A stretch of DNA of 13,021 nucleotides from Halomonas sp. (GTDB lineage: Bacteria; Pseudomonadota; Gammaproteobacteria; Pseudomonadales; Halomonadaceae), in contig PWIZ01000278.1 in NCBI GenBank assembly GCA_003560175.1, forward strand, positions 1 through 13,021. Reading direction: 5' to 3'. This document shows, one piece after another, positions 6,823 to 13,021 of the stretch. How positions within the stretch are numbered: the first letter of the stretch is position 1; the number at the start of each line of letters is the position of its first letter. Both the position numbers and the translations under genes were made by a program. Below the pieces are notes generated by a model, which was given only the letters and a program-made list of their open reading frames with translations, ran no database searches and was not told the origin of the DNA.

Positions 6823-9819
6823 TCAGCCCTTGTCGGTTGTTTCCTGTGGCGGCTCCAGCAGCCGCCGCCAGGCCTCGATTACCACCCGGCGGTGATCCTG
6901 GAAGGCCTCAGAGCGCCCCCGGGCCGGATCTCGGGTCAGCGAGGCGCGATGGGCGGTGCTGCGCAGGGCCAGGTAGGCATCGCGCAGGCGCTGGCACTCC
7001 CGAGCCGGGAGACGCTCGGTGGCTTCCAGGGTCTCGAGGAGGCGCATGTTGTCACTCCACTGCAGCAACTCCGGCGTCTCGTGGCCCATGGCCAACACTG
7101 CGTACTGACAGAGGAACTCGATGTCGACCATCCCCCCCGGGGCGTGCTTGAGGTCGAACTCCCCTTCCCCGCTCTTGCCACCCAGGTGGTCGCGCATCTT
7201 GTGGCGCATCTTGACCACCTCCTCGCGCAGCGCCTCCCTCTCTCGTTCACGACCGAGAATCTCGCTACGAATGACGTGGAATCCCTCGGCCAGGCGCGGA
7301 TGGCCAGCCACCACCCGGGCGCGCACCAGCGCCTGGTGCTCCCATGTCCAGGCATTGCGGCGCTGGTAGTCGGCAAAGGCCGTCAGCGAACTGACCAGCA
7401 GTCCCGAGTTACCGGAGGGGCGCAGCCGCATATCCACCTCGTAGAGAGTGCCGGCGGGCGTCACCGCGGTGAGCAGGTGGATGATGCGCTGTCCCAGGCG
7501 CGTGAAGAAGACCCCGTTGTCCAGGGGCCGCTGCCCGTCGGTGCTCCCCTGGGTAGCTCCGTCATGGATGAACACCAGGTCCAGGTCCGAGCCGTAGCCC
7601 AGCTCGATGCCACCGAGCTTGCCGTAGCCGACGATAAGGAAGTCCGGCTCAGCGCCGGCGCGACTTCCGTCAGCCAACTCCGGGACGCCGTGCTTGCGGG
7701 TGAGGTGCTTCCAGGCCATGGCCAGCACCGCCTCGAGGATCACCTCGGCGATGAAGGTGAGATAGTCGCTCACCTTCATCAGGTGCCGGGTGCCGGCGAT
7801 GTCCGAAGCGGCCACGTGCAGTACCTGGGCGTGCTTGAAGACCCGCAGCGCCTCGAGATGGGCCTCCTCGTCCTCCTCGGGAAGGCGTGCCAGAGTCTGG
7901 CGCAGCTCGTCGGCCAGCAGCGTCTTGTCGGCGGGGGTGTAGAGGGTCTCCGGGGTCAGTAGCTCATCCAGCAGGATCGGATAGCGGGCCAACTGCTCGG
8001 CGATCCAGGGGCTCGCCGAGCAGAGCGTCATCAGGTGACCCAAGGCGTCGGGATTCTCGCGCAGCAGCGCCAGGTAGGCGGTGCGCCGCAGCACCGACTC
8101 GATCAGCGGCAGCACGCGCTCGAGCGACTTGTCCGGCATTTCGCTGTCGACCACGGCATCGAGCAGAAGCGGCATCAGCGCCTCCAACCGTTCGAAGCCG
8201 ATGCGCTGCATGCCCTGCACCTGTCGTGAGTGGTAGAGCCCGTGAAGCCGCCGGGCCGCCGCTGCGGGGTCGTCGAAGCCGGCCTCCTCAAGCAGCTCGG
8301 TCACCTCTTCAGCATCGAGTTCACCGCGCCACAGCGACCGCCACTGTTCCATGGCGATGCCGCCGGCGGATTCCTGAGACGCCTCCTCCACCTCCTCCTC
8401 GGGGTCGGCGATCACCGCATCGAAGTGCTGGCGGACCCGGGCACGCACTTCGTCGAGCCTGGCCATCAACGCCGGCCAGTCTTCCATGTCCAGCGCCAGG
8501 GCGACTCGCTCGCGGTCGAGGTCGCCGTCAGGCAGGCTTTGGGTCTGGCGATCCTCTAGGGCCTGAAGAGCGTGTTCGAGATCGCGCAGGAAGGCGTAGT
8601 CCGGCGTGAGCTCCTCGACCACCTCGAATGGCAGAAGGCCAAGCTCGGGCAACCGCTCCAGCGCGGTTTTCAGCGAGGTCACCTGCAGCTCGGTGTCACG
8701 GCCACCGCGGATAAGCTGGAAAGCCTGCACCACGAACTCCACCTCGCGGATACCGCCGGGGCCAAGCTTGATGTTGCCCTCCATTCCCTTGCGGCGCACC
8801 TCGCGGTTGATCATCGCCTTGAGCTCGCGCAGCGACTCGATGGCGCCGAAGTCCAGGTAGCGGCGATAGACGAAGGGGCGCAGGCTGGCCAACAGCTCGG
8901 CGCCGGCGCCGAGGTCTCCGGCCACTGGGCGCGCCTTGAGCATGGCGTAGCGCTCCCACTCCCGTCCCTGGTCCTGGTAGTAGCCGGCCAGGGACGAGAA
9001 GCTACCTACCAGGGGGCCACCGTCGCCCAGCGGGCGCAGGCGCATGTCGACCCGGAAGGCAAAGCCGTCGGCAGTCACCGCGTCCAGGGCGCCGATCAAC
9101 CGCTGCCCCAGCTTGGTGAAGTACTCCTGATGCGCCAAGGATTTGCGCCCCCCTGCGGTCTCACCATTCTCGGGGAAGGCAAATATCAGGTCGATATCGG
9201 AAGAGAGGTTGAGCTCGCCAGCACCCAGCTTGCCCATGCCCAGCACCACCAGGCGCTGCTCGCTGCCGTCACGAAGCAGTCCGGGCTGGCCCCAGCGCGG
9301 CTCGAGAAAGCGTTCCAGCCATCCAAGGGCAACTTCCAGACAGGTCTCGGCCAGACGCGACACCGCCGCCGAGGTGGCCCACATGTCGATGCCCTCGGGG
9401 CGGGTGAGGTCACGCCACACGATGCCGACCATGCGCGCGCGACGAAAGCGGCGAATGGCAGCCTGCATGGCGGCCTCGTCCTCGGCCGACTCCAGACGCT
9501 CCTCGAGCCAGCCGCGCAGGCTCTCGGCGTCGGGGGTAGCGTCCAGCTCACCGTTGGCATCCAGGTGAAGCAGCCACTCCGGATAGCGCACCAGGGTCTC
9601 GGCCACGAACTCGGATATCGCCAGCACTCGGGCCAGTTGCTCACGCCGCGAAGTGGAGAGCCCCAGCCAATTTTCCAACGGCGACTCCCGGCCGCTCATG
9701 TCGGCCAGATTGTCTGCCTGGGCCAGGGACTCGACCAGCCGCTCGCGGCGACGCGCGAGCGGCGCTTTGAGTGGCTCAGGGATATCGATCAACGGCAGGA
9801 AGTCATCGGGCAGCGGCAT
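6823..9819 (-). CDS. glnE: Bifunctional glutamine synthetase adenylyltransferase/adenylyl-removing enzyme
   Basis: This 998-residue protein (E. coli GlnE is about 946) controls nitrogen assimilation by adding AMP to, or phosphorolytically removing it from, a tyrosine of glutamine synthetase in response to PII and glutamine. It has the expected duplicated nucleotidyltransferase layout. The N-terminal, adenylyl-removing half carries [20 protein letters not shown] at 194-213 and [16 protein letters not shown] at 256-271. The C-terminal, adenylylating half carries [20 protein letters not shown] at 731-750 and [16 protein letters not shown] at 794-809. The paired Asp residues in each 'SDxD' coordinate metal. 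[12 protein letters not shown] (351-362) and [12 protein letters not shown] (891-902) are the matching helical-domain motifs, so both halves look intact. An acidic linker (about 473-480) separates them. The ribosome site (GAGAGA, about 4 bases upstream) is modest. It lies 82 bases after dgkA and 31 bases before aroQ. Confidence 0.98.
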   Translation of the reverse strand: MPLPDDFLPLIDIPEPLKAPLARRRERLVESLAQADNLADMSGRESPLENWLGLSTSRREQLARVLAISEFVAETLVRYPEWLLHLDANGELDATPDAESLRGWLEERLESAEDEAAMQAAIRRFRRARMVGIVWRDLTRPEGIDMWATSAAVSRLAETCLEVALGWLERFLEPRWGQPGLLRDGSEQRLVVLGMGKLGAGELNLSSDIDLIFAFPENGETAGGRKSLAHQEYFTKLGQRLIGALDAVTADGFAFRVDMRLRPLGDGGPLVGSFSSLAGYYQDQGREWERYAMLKARPVAGDLGAGAELLASLRPFVYRRYLDFGAIESLRELKAMINREVRRKGMEGNIKLGPGGIREVEFVVQAFQLIRGGRDTELQVTSLKTALERLPELGLLPFEVVEELTPDYAFLRDLEHALQALEDRQTQSLPDGDLDRERVALALDMEDWPALMARLDEVRARVRQHFDAVIADPEEEVEEASQESAGGIAMEQWRSLWRGELDAEEVTELLEEAGFDDPAAAARRLHGLYHSRQVQGMQRIGFERLEALMPLLLDAVVDSEMPDKSLERVLPLIESVLRRTAYLALLRENPDALGHLMTLCSASPWIAEQLARYPILLDELLTPETLYTPADKTLLADELRQTLARLPEEDEEAHLEALRVFKHAQVLHVAASDIAGTRHLMKVSDYLTFIAEVILEAVLAMAWKHLTRKHGVPELADGSRAGAEPDFLIVGYGKLGGIELGYGSDLDLVFIHDGATQGSTDGQRPLDNGVFFTRLGQRIIHLLTAVTPAGTLYEVDMRLRPSGNSGLLVSSLTAFADYQRRNAWTWEHQALVRARVVAGHPRLAEGFHVIRSEILGREREREALREEVVKMRHKMRDHLGGKSGEGEFDLKHAPGGMVDIEFLCQYAVLAMGHETPELLQWSDNMRLLETLEATERLPARECQRLRDAYLALRSTAHRASLTRDPARGRSEAFQDHRRVVIEAWRRLLEPPQETTDKG

Positions 9820-9857
9820 GGGTCTCTCGCATCTGGGTGGCGAACGCCCCCAGCATA

Positions 9858-9863
9858 GCGAAG
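9858..9863 (-). promoter_or_regulatory. Possible -10 element upstream of glnE
   Basis: In the 82-base dgkA-glnE gap, the minus strand reads GCTATGCTGG, giving TATGCT (4/6 match to TATAAT) about 40 bases before the glnE ATG. No good -35 sits at proper spacing, so this is only a candidate for separate glnE transcription. The gap is longer than the others in this gene run, which favours a promoter here. Confidence 0.25.
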
Positions 9864-9901
9864 CCTAGCCGCCAAGGGCACCCGGCACGACGGCGGAATG
9901 A

Positions 9902-10273
9902 TCAGCCGAGCACTTTCTGTCCGGCCAGCAGCAGCCAGGTAAGCCCGGCCAGAACCAGCGATACCATGACCGCGGCGGAGCCCAGATCCTTGGCGCGCCC
10001 GGAGAGCTCGTGGTGCTCGATGCCGATGCGGTCCACCACGCTCTCGATGGCGCTGTTGATCAGCTCCACCACCAGGACAAGAAGGCAGCTGCCGATCAGC
10101 AGGACCCATTCCACTGGGCCCTGGCCGATCCACCAGGCCAGCGGTAGCAGCAGCACGCCAAGTGCCAGCTCCTGGCGAAAGGCTGACTCATGGCGCCAGG
10201 CGGCCTTGAGCCCCTTAAGGGAGTAGCGGGTGGAGTGCACTAGGTGGCGCCAACCGGTATGTCCGGGTTTCAT
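9902..10273 (-). CDS. dgkA: Prokaryotic diacylglycerol kinase
   Basis: This 123-residue integral inner-membrane enzyme (E. coli DgkA is 122) phosphorylates diacylglycerol to phosphatidic acid. It recycles the lipid left when membrane-derived oligosaccharides or other envelope glycans take phosphoglycerol. An amphipathic N-terminus is followed by three membrane helices (about 35-50, 54-75, 98-117). The catalytic block VVELINSAIESVVDRIG is intact, with Glu70, Asn73 and Glu77 at the positions of E. coli Glu69, Asn72 and Glu76. Glu29 and the SGRAKDLGSAAV segment (Lys95) are also conserved. The ATG at 10273 has GAGGAG 6 bases upstream. It follows dacB by 31 bases, a plausible envelope pairing. Confidence 0.96.
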   Translation of the reverse strand: MKPGHTGWRHLVHSTRYSLKGLKAAWRHESAFRQELALGVLLLPLAWWIGQGPVEWVLLIGSCLLVLVVELINSAIESVVDRIGIEHHELSGRAKDLGSAAVMVSLVLAGLTWLLLAGQKVLG

Positions 10274-10304
10274 CGCGAGCTCCTCAGGGTCGACGTCAGA
10301 ACGC

Positions 10305-11744
10305 TCAATGGGTATCGATCATCCGTTCGAGATCCACCGCCAACGGGTCCAGCACCTCCGACCAGCTCAGATAGGGGGTACTCCCGGTGCCGTTGATCAG
10401 CGCGGTGAATACGCCCCAGCGACCGCTGCGGGTGCGAAAGTAGCCGCTGATGGCGCGCACGGCTACCGGCTGGTTGAGGGTGCCGGTCTTGAGCATGACG
10501 TGGTGCTGGAAGGTGGGTGAACCGCGGCGGATGAAGCGCATCACCCCATTGCCGGGGGACTGCAAGGTGGCCACGAAGCTTGGAAACAACGACGGGCGAT
10601 GGAATATGCTGGCCAGCAGTGTATTGGTCCCCCTCGCCGACGTCCGGTTCTCTGTGGTCAAGCCGCTGCCGCTGAACAGGGTCACCGGGCCGTGGTCGGG
10701 AATGCCTGCCACGAACTGCTCGATGGCCAACCCGCCCAGTCGTAGATCTGCACGAGGCGTTTCGACCAGGTTCAGGGCCATCGTATCGGCCATGAAGTTA
10801 TTGGAATAGTTCATCAACCGCAGCAGCAGCTCCTGCAGCGGCTTGCCCTCCACCTCTGCCAGGGCACGGGCACCGGCGGGGGGCTCGGCCAGGGTGGTAT
10901 GGGCACCATCCCGCACCGCGATGCCGGCCTGGTCGAGCATGGCCAGCAGAGTCATGGCCATCTGTTCGGCGGGGTCGGAGCTAGCCCGATAGATATCCCT
11001 AGGACGTGCATTGGTGGAGATCTGCCCACTCAGTACCATGACGTCATGGCCGTCGCGGGTAACCCGCTCGGCGCGAAGCTCGGTGCCGCTGTTGTCGGGC
11101 CGGGTCTCCACTCGATTATCGATGCGCAGGATGGCCGCCTGGCTGTCGCAGCCAGTCACACGGGCCGGCTCTCCCGCGGCCGCGCCGGGGCCCACGCTGA
11201 CACACCAGCTGCCGTAGTTGACTCCCGCCGAGGATAGCAGTGCGCTGTAGGCGTTGGCGGAGCGCTCGCGGGCCTGGCAGCGGTCGGTGGTGATGCACTC
11301 GACAGGACCGAAACGCCACTGGCTGATCAGTAATCGCCCCTCCACTTCGCGGACGCCGGTCTGATGCAGCCGCTGCACCAGGCGCCACAGATCCTCGGTG
11401 GTCAGCGCCGGGTCGCCGCCGCCATCGAGGACAAGGTCCCCCTTGAGCAGGCCGTCGGCGTCCGGGCGCGCCGTACTGACCAGCCGGGTAGTGAAGCGAT
11501 GCTGGGGCCCCCAGCGATCCAGCGCCGCCGCCGCCAGGTAGCTCTTGGTCACCGAGGCCGGCGAGAGCTGGCGTTCCGGTTCAATCGACCCTAGCACCTC
11601 GTTCTCATCGATCAGGCGCGCCTCGGCGCTGATCAGAAAGCCCCTGTCAGCCAGGCGGTCCAGCTGGGCGAAGCCCGAGGCCTGAGCCGCCATCGGCAGC
11701 AGGCAAAGGGTGAAGAGAAGCAGCTTCGACAGACGATAACGCAT
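10305..11744 (-). CDS. dacB: D-alanyl-D-alanine carboxypeptidase/endopeptidase (PBP4, S13 family)
   Basis: This 479-residue periplasmic penicillin-binding protein of class C / peptidase family S13 trims D-Ala from peptidoglycan pentapeptides and cuts D-Ala-mDAP cross-links; E. coli PBP4 is 477 residues. A signal peptide spans residues 1-22 with likely cleavage after AQA. The three active-site motifs are present: SVTK at 64-67 (nucleophile Ser64, Lys67), SNN at 314-316 and KTG at 419-421. The long insertion between motifs 1 and 2 that typifies the family is there, with cysteines at 150, 156, 181 and 199 that could pair in the periplasm. The ATG at 11744 has no strong Shine-Dalgarno sequence. 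It lies 33 bases after the SMR gene and 31 bases before dgkA, so cotranscription is likely. Confidence 0.96.
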   Translation of the reverse strand: MRYRLSKLLLFTLCLLPMAAQASGFAQLDRLADRGFLISAEARLIDENEVLGSIEPERQLSPASVTKSYLAAAALDRWGPQHRFTTRLVSTARPDADGLLKGDLVLDGGGDPALTTEDLWRLVQRLHQTGVREVEGRLLISQWRFGPVECITTDRCQARERSANAYSALLSSAGVNYGSWCVSVGPGAAAGEPARVTGCDSQAAILRIDNRVETRPDNSGTELRAERVTRDGHDVMVLSGQISTNARPRDIYRASSDPAEQMAMTLLAMLDQAGIAVRDGAHTTLAEPPAGARALAEVEGKPLQELLLRLMNYSNNFMADTMALNLVETPRADLRLGGLAIEQFVAGIPDHGPVTLFSGSGLTTENRTSARGTNTLLASIFHRPSLFPSFVATLQSPGNGVMRFIRRGSPTFQHHVMLKTGTLNQPVAVRAISGYFRTRSGRWGVFTALINGTGSTPYLSWSEVLDPLAVDLERMIDTH

Positions 11745-11777
11745 GGCAGCACCACTGTTTGGGTCAGGGTTGAAGGA

Positions 11778-12107
11778 TCAGTGCGAGGAGATCGACGAGA
11801 ACAGCTGGATGATCAACACCCCTGCCACTATCAGGCCGATGCCGATCACGGCCGGGAGGTCGGGGCGCTGGCCGTAGACCACCAGCCCCACCACGGCGAC
11901 CAGCACGATACCCAGCCCCGCCCAGATGGCGTAGGCGATGCCCACCGGTATCGTGCGCAGCACCAGGGAGAGCATGTAGAAGGCCAGCGCATAGCCGACT
12001 ACCACTAGCAGGCTCGGCCACAACCGGGTAAAGCCCTCGGTGGCCTTGAGCGCACTGGTGGCGACCACCTCGGCCACGATGGCCAGCGCCAGGTAGACGA
12101 GGGCCAT
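11778..12107 (-). CDS. emrE: EmrE-type small multidrug resistance (SMR) efflux protein
   Basis: This 109-residue protein with four membrane helices is very close to E. coli EmrE along its whole length: LAEVVATSALK-type first helix carrying the proton/drug-binding Glu13 (EmrE Glu14), GFTRLWPS (25-32), IPVGIAYAIWAGLGIVL (53-69) with Tyr59 and Trp62 at the EmrE Tyr60 and Trp63 positions, and GQRPDLPAVIGIGLIVAGVL. These residues place it in the Qac/EmrE branch, which exports quaternary ammonium and other cationic compounds against protons, rather than the SugE/Gdx guanidinium branch. It probably acts as an antiparallel dimer in the inner membrane. The start codon overlaps the stop of the upstream methyltransferase gene (TAATG at 12105-12109), with GGGGAG 5 bases upstream of the ATG. 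Confidence 0.93.
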   Translation of the reverse strand: MALVYLALAIVAEVVATSALKATEGFTRLWPSLLVVVGYALAFYMLSLVLRTIPVGIAYAIWAGLGIVLVAVVGLVVYGQRPDLPAVIGIGLIVAGVLIIQLFSSISSH

Positions 12108-12805
12108 TACATCTCCCCTCCCCCGGGCACCAGACCGGGGTCATGGGGCAACTCGACCGCGAGCTTCCACAAGGTCTGGCCGCTGACGTGGTACTTCTGC
12201 TCGAAGGGGGTCAGGGGATCGCCATCTGGCTCATGGCTTATCACCTGGGCCTCGTATCCCGTGGCCTGCACTACTGCCAAGGCGAACTCCTCCACATAGA
12301 GCCGCCAGTTGGAACGCAGCTCCAGGCGCCCTCCCAGAGCCAGGATCACCGGCAGGATCGGATGCCCCTGCCAGCGCATCTTGAGATGGGCCGGCTTCGG
12401 GTAGGGATTGGGATAGAGCAGGTAGTGGCGAGCGGGTCGCCAGCCATCCGCCAACGCCAGACGCCAGAAGTCCACCAGGTCGGCGCGAACCAGCAGGGCG
12501 TTGTCGGGCAGCGGCCCGTGTTCACGGCTAAGGCGACTCTCGCTGCGATCCACCCCGATCACTGCATGGTCCGGGAAACATGCCGCCAGACGGCGAGTCG
12601 AGAGCCCCACCCCGCAACCACTATCAAGGATCAACGGCATCCCTGAGCGGTCGGCCAACCAAGTCCGGGCTTCCCGGAAGGCCGTCCAGGTATGCTCGGC
12701 CATCGGCTTGCGCAGCGGGTGCTCCAGCGCGCGCGCTACCCGCCGAGCCAGATCCTCGTGAGGGCCTGACTGTTTGGTGTCGATGGAACGGGAACTGGCA
12801 TGCAT
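12107..12805 (-). CDS. TrmB-like SAM-dependent methyltransferase (divergent tRNA m7G46 methyltransferase homologue)
   Basis: With ATG 12805 this is 232 residues; a GTG at 12814 would add three. A Rossmann-type SAM site is clear: LDSGCGVGLSTRRLA (about 61-75), then VIGVDRSESRLS with the acidic ribose-binding residue. LLYPNPYPKPAHLKMR (about 129-144) corresponds to the TrmB signature FPDPWxKxRHxKRR, and TPFEQKYH (about 199-206) to the C-terminal TKFExRG motif. Thus the fold and family (TrmB-like, Pfam Methyltransf_4) are well supported. However, Asn replaces the signature Asp (N133) and another Asn (N166 in SNW) replaces the Asp of the TDW motif. It may be a paralogue with a different substrate, so I do not assign the symbol trmB. 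The start is uncertain: neither candidate has a strong ribosome site. It is coupled to emrE by a 1-base overlap. Confidence 0.82.
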   Translation of the reverse strand: MHASSRSIDTKQSGPHEDLARRVARALEHPLRKPMAEHTWTAFREARTWLADRSGMPLILDSGCGVGLSTRRLAACFPDHAVIGVDRSESRLSREHGPLPDNALLVRADLVDFWRLALADGWRPARHYLLYPNPYPKPAHLKMRWQGHPILPVILALGGRLELRSNWRLYVEEFALAVVQATGYEAQVISHEPDGDPLTPFEQKYHVSGQTLWKLAVELPHDPGLVPGGGEM

Positions 12806-12835
12806 GGAAGGCACCGCAGATTCGAATGAGCGACG

Positions 12836-12863
12836 ATTCTAGCAGCCTGCTCAGTGTGTCGAA
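12836..12863 (-). promoter_or_regulatory. Candidate sigma-70 promoter for the TrmB-like gene
   Basis: On the minus strand, TTCGAC (12858-12863) and TAGAAT (12836-12841, 5/6 match to TATAAT) are separated by 16 bases. They lie just downstream of a strong terminator, about 30 bases before the likely start codon. Because the terminator would stop transcription entering from the right, a promoter is needed here, which supports the call. The -35 match is only fair. Confidence 0.45.
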
Positions 12864-12867
12864 ATGC

Positions 12868-12904
12868 AAAAAGCCCCGCCCTCGAAAGAGGGCGGGGCTA
12901 TTTT
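12868..12904. terminator. Strong bidirectional Rho-independent terminator
   Basis: GCCCCGCCCTC (12873-12883) and GAGGGCGGGGC (12888-12898) form a perfect 11-bp stem, extended by an A-T pair, around a GAAA tetraloop. AAAAA precedes the stem and ATTTT follows it, so it has a U-run in both directions. On the minus strand it would end a transcript arriving from beyond the right edge, isolating the TrmB-like gene. Confidence 0.92.
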
Positions 12905-12932
12905 ATATGGGTGACTGAATATGGGTGACTGA
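12905..12932. repeat. Perfect 14-bp tandem direct repeat (two copies)
   Basis: ATATGGGTGACTGA occurs at 12905-12918 and again, directly abutting, at 12919-12932. It lies between the two hairpins at the right end of the window, outside any gene. Each copy contains ATG-GGT-GAC-TGA, but without a ribosome site I do not treat these as translated. Confidence 0.9.
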
Positions 12933-12979
12933 CGATGGCTTGGCCGGGACTCTTCATGGGGAGCGCCCCTAGAACGACG

Positions 12980-13004
12980 AAACCCCGACCATTGGCCGGG
13001 GTTT
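12980..13004. terminator. Second terminator-like hairpin
   Basis: AAACCCCG (12980-12987) pairs with CGGGGTTT (12997-13004); after one mismatch, CC pairs with GG around a 3-base loop. The flanking U-run is short on either strand (TTTC), so it is weaker than the terminator at 12868-12904. A smaller GGGG-AGCG-CCCC hairpin lies between them at 12958-12969. Together these suggest tandem 3' signals of a gene located to the right. Confidence 0.6.
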
Positions 13005-13021
13005 CTGAATAAGTGCCTGAC

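Noticed and set aside
6754..7962. A 402-codon open frame on the plus strand, antisense to glnE
   Set aside because: It lies wholly opposite conserved GlnE and AroQ coding sequence; its translation is rich in Gln, His and Leu with no motif. In GC-rich DNA such long antisense frames arise from third-position bias.
8572..9858. A 428-codon open frame on the plus strand, antisense to the N-terminal half of glnE
   Set aside because: Same codon-bias artefact; it mirrors conserved adenylyl-removing-domain sequence and shows no recognisable family.

Overview
The window is a stretch of GC-rich (roughly two-thirds G+C by eye), densely coding bacterial chromosome. The encoded set (GlnE, type II dehydroquinase AroQ, prokaryotic diacylglycerol kinase, PBP4/DacB, AzlCD, a YhbW-type LLM protein, and a TelA protein beside a membrane coiled-coil protein) points to a gammaproteobacterium. 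The overall style resembles Halomonadaceae (Halomonas/Chromohalobacter); that placement is inference from gene content and composition, not from a marker gene. I see no insertion sequence, prophage, CRISPR array, tRNA or rRNA gene.

Layout. Left block, all minus strand (3521 down to 1): a small predicted single-span membrane protein; a membrane/coiled-coil protein; a TelA-family toxic-anion-resistance protein; an extensin-like (LAS-peptidase-like) periplasmic protein; and the first 66 codons of a UMF1/Atg22-type MFS transporter that runs off the left edge. The membrane protein, TelA and extensin-like genes are spaced 63 and 34 bases apart and look like one transcription unit concerned with the envelope.

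Middle block, plus strand (3769 to 6344): a YhbW-like luciferase-family flavin oxidoreductase whose only credible start codon is ATT, followed with 4-base stop/start overlaps by azlC and azlD (branched-chain amino acid exporter), then after about 100 bases a small single-span membrane protein of unknown function. That last gene converges on aroQ with only 9 bases between stop codons.

Right block, minus strand (12805 down to 6354): a divergent TrmB-like methyltransferase, an EmrE-type SMR efflux protein (TAATG overlap), dacB, dgkA, glnE and aroQ. Most gaps are 31-33 bases, with 82 bases before glnE. This run mixes peptidoglycan and lipid recycling, nitrogen regulation and the shikimate pathway, so it may be several overlapping transcription units rather than one functional operon. 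The right end (12842-13021) carries no gene: it holds a strong bidirectional terminator, a perfect 14-bp tandem duplication and a second terminator-like hairpin.

Most of the content is ordinary housekeeping and envelope functions. The points most worth checking are the ATT start of the LLM gene, the TrmB-like protein with Asn at two normally acidic active-site positions, the TelA/membrane-coiled-coil/extensin cluster, and the small tail-anchored ORF upstream of it.
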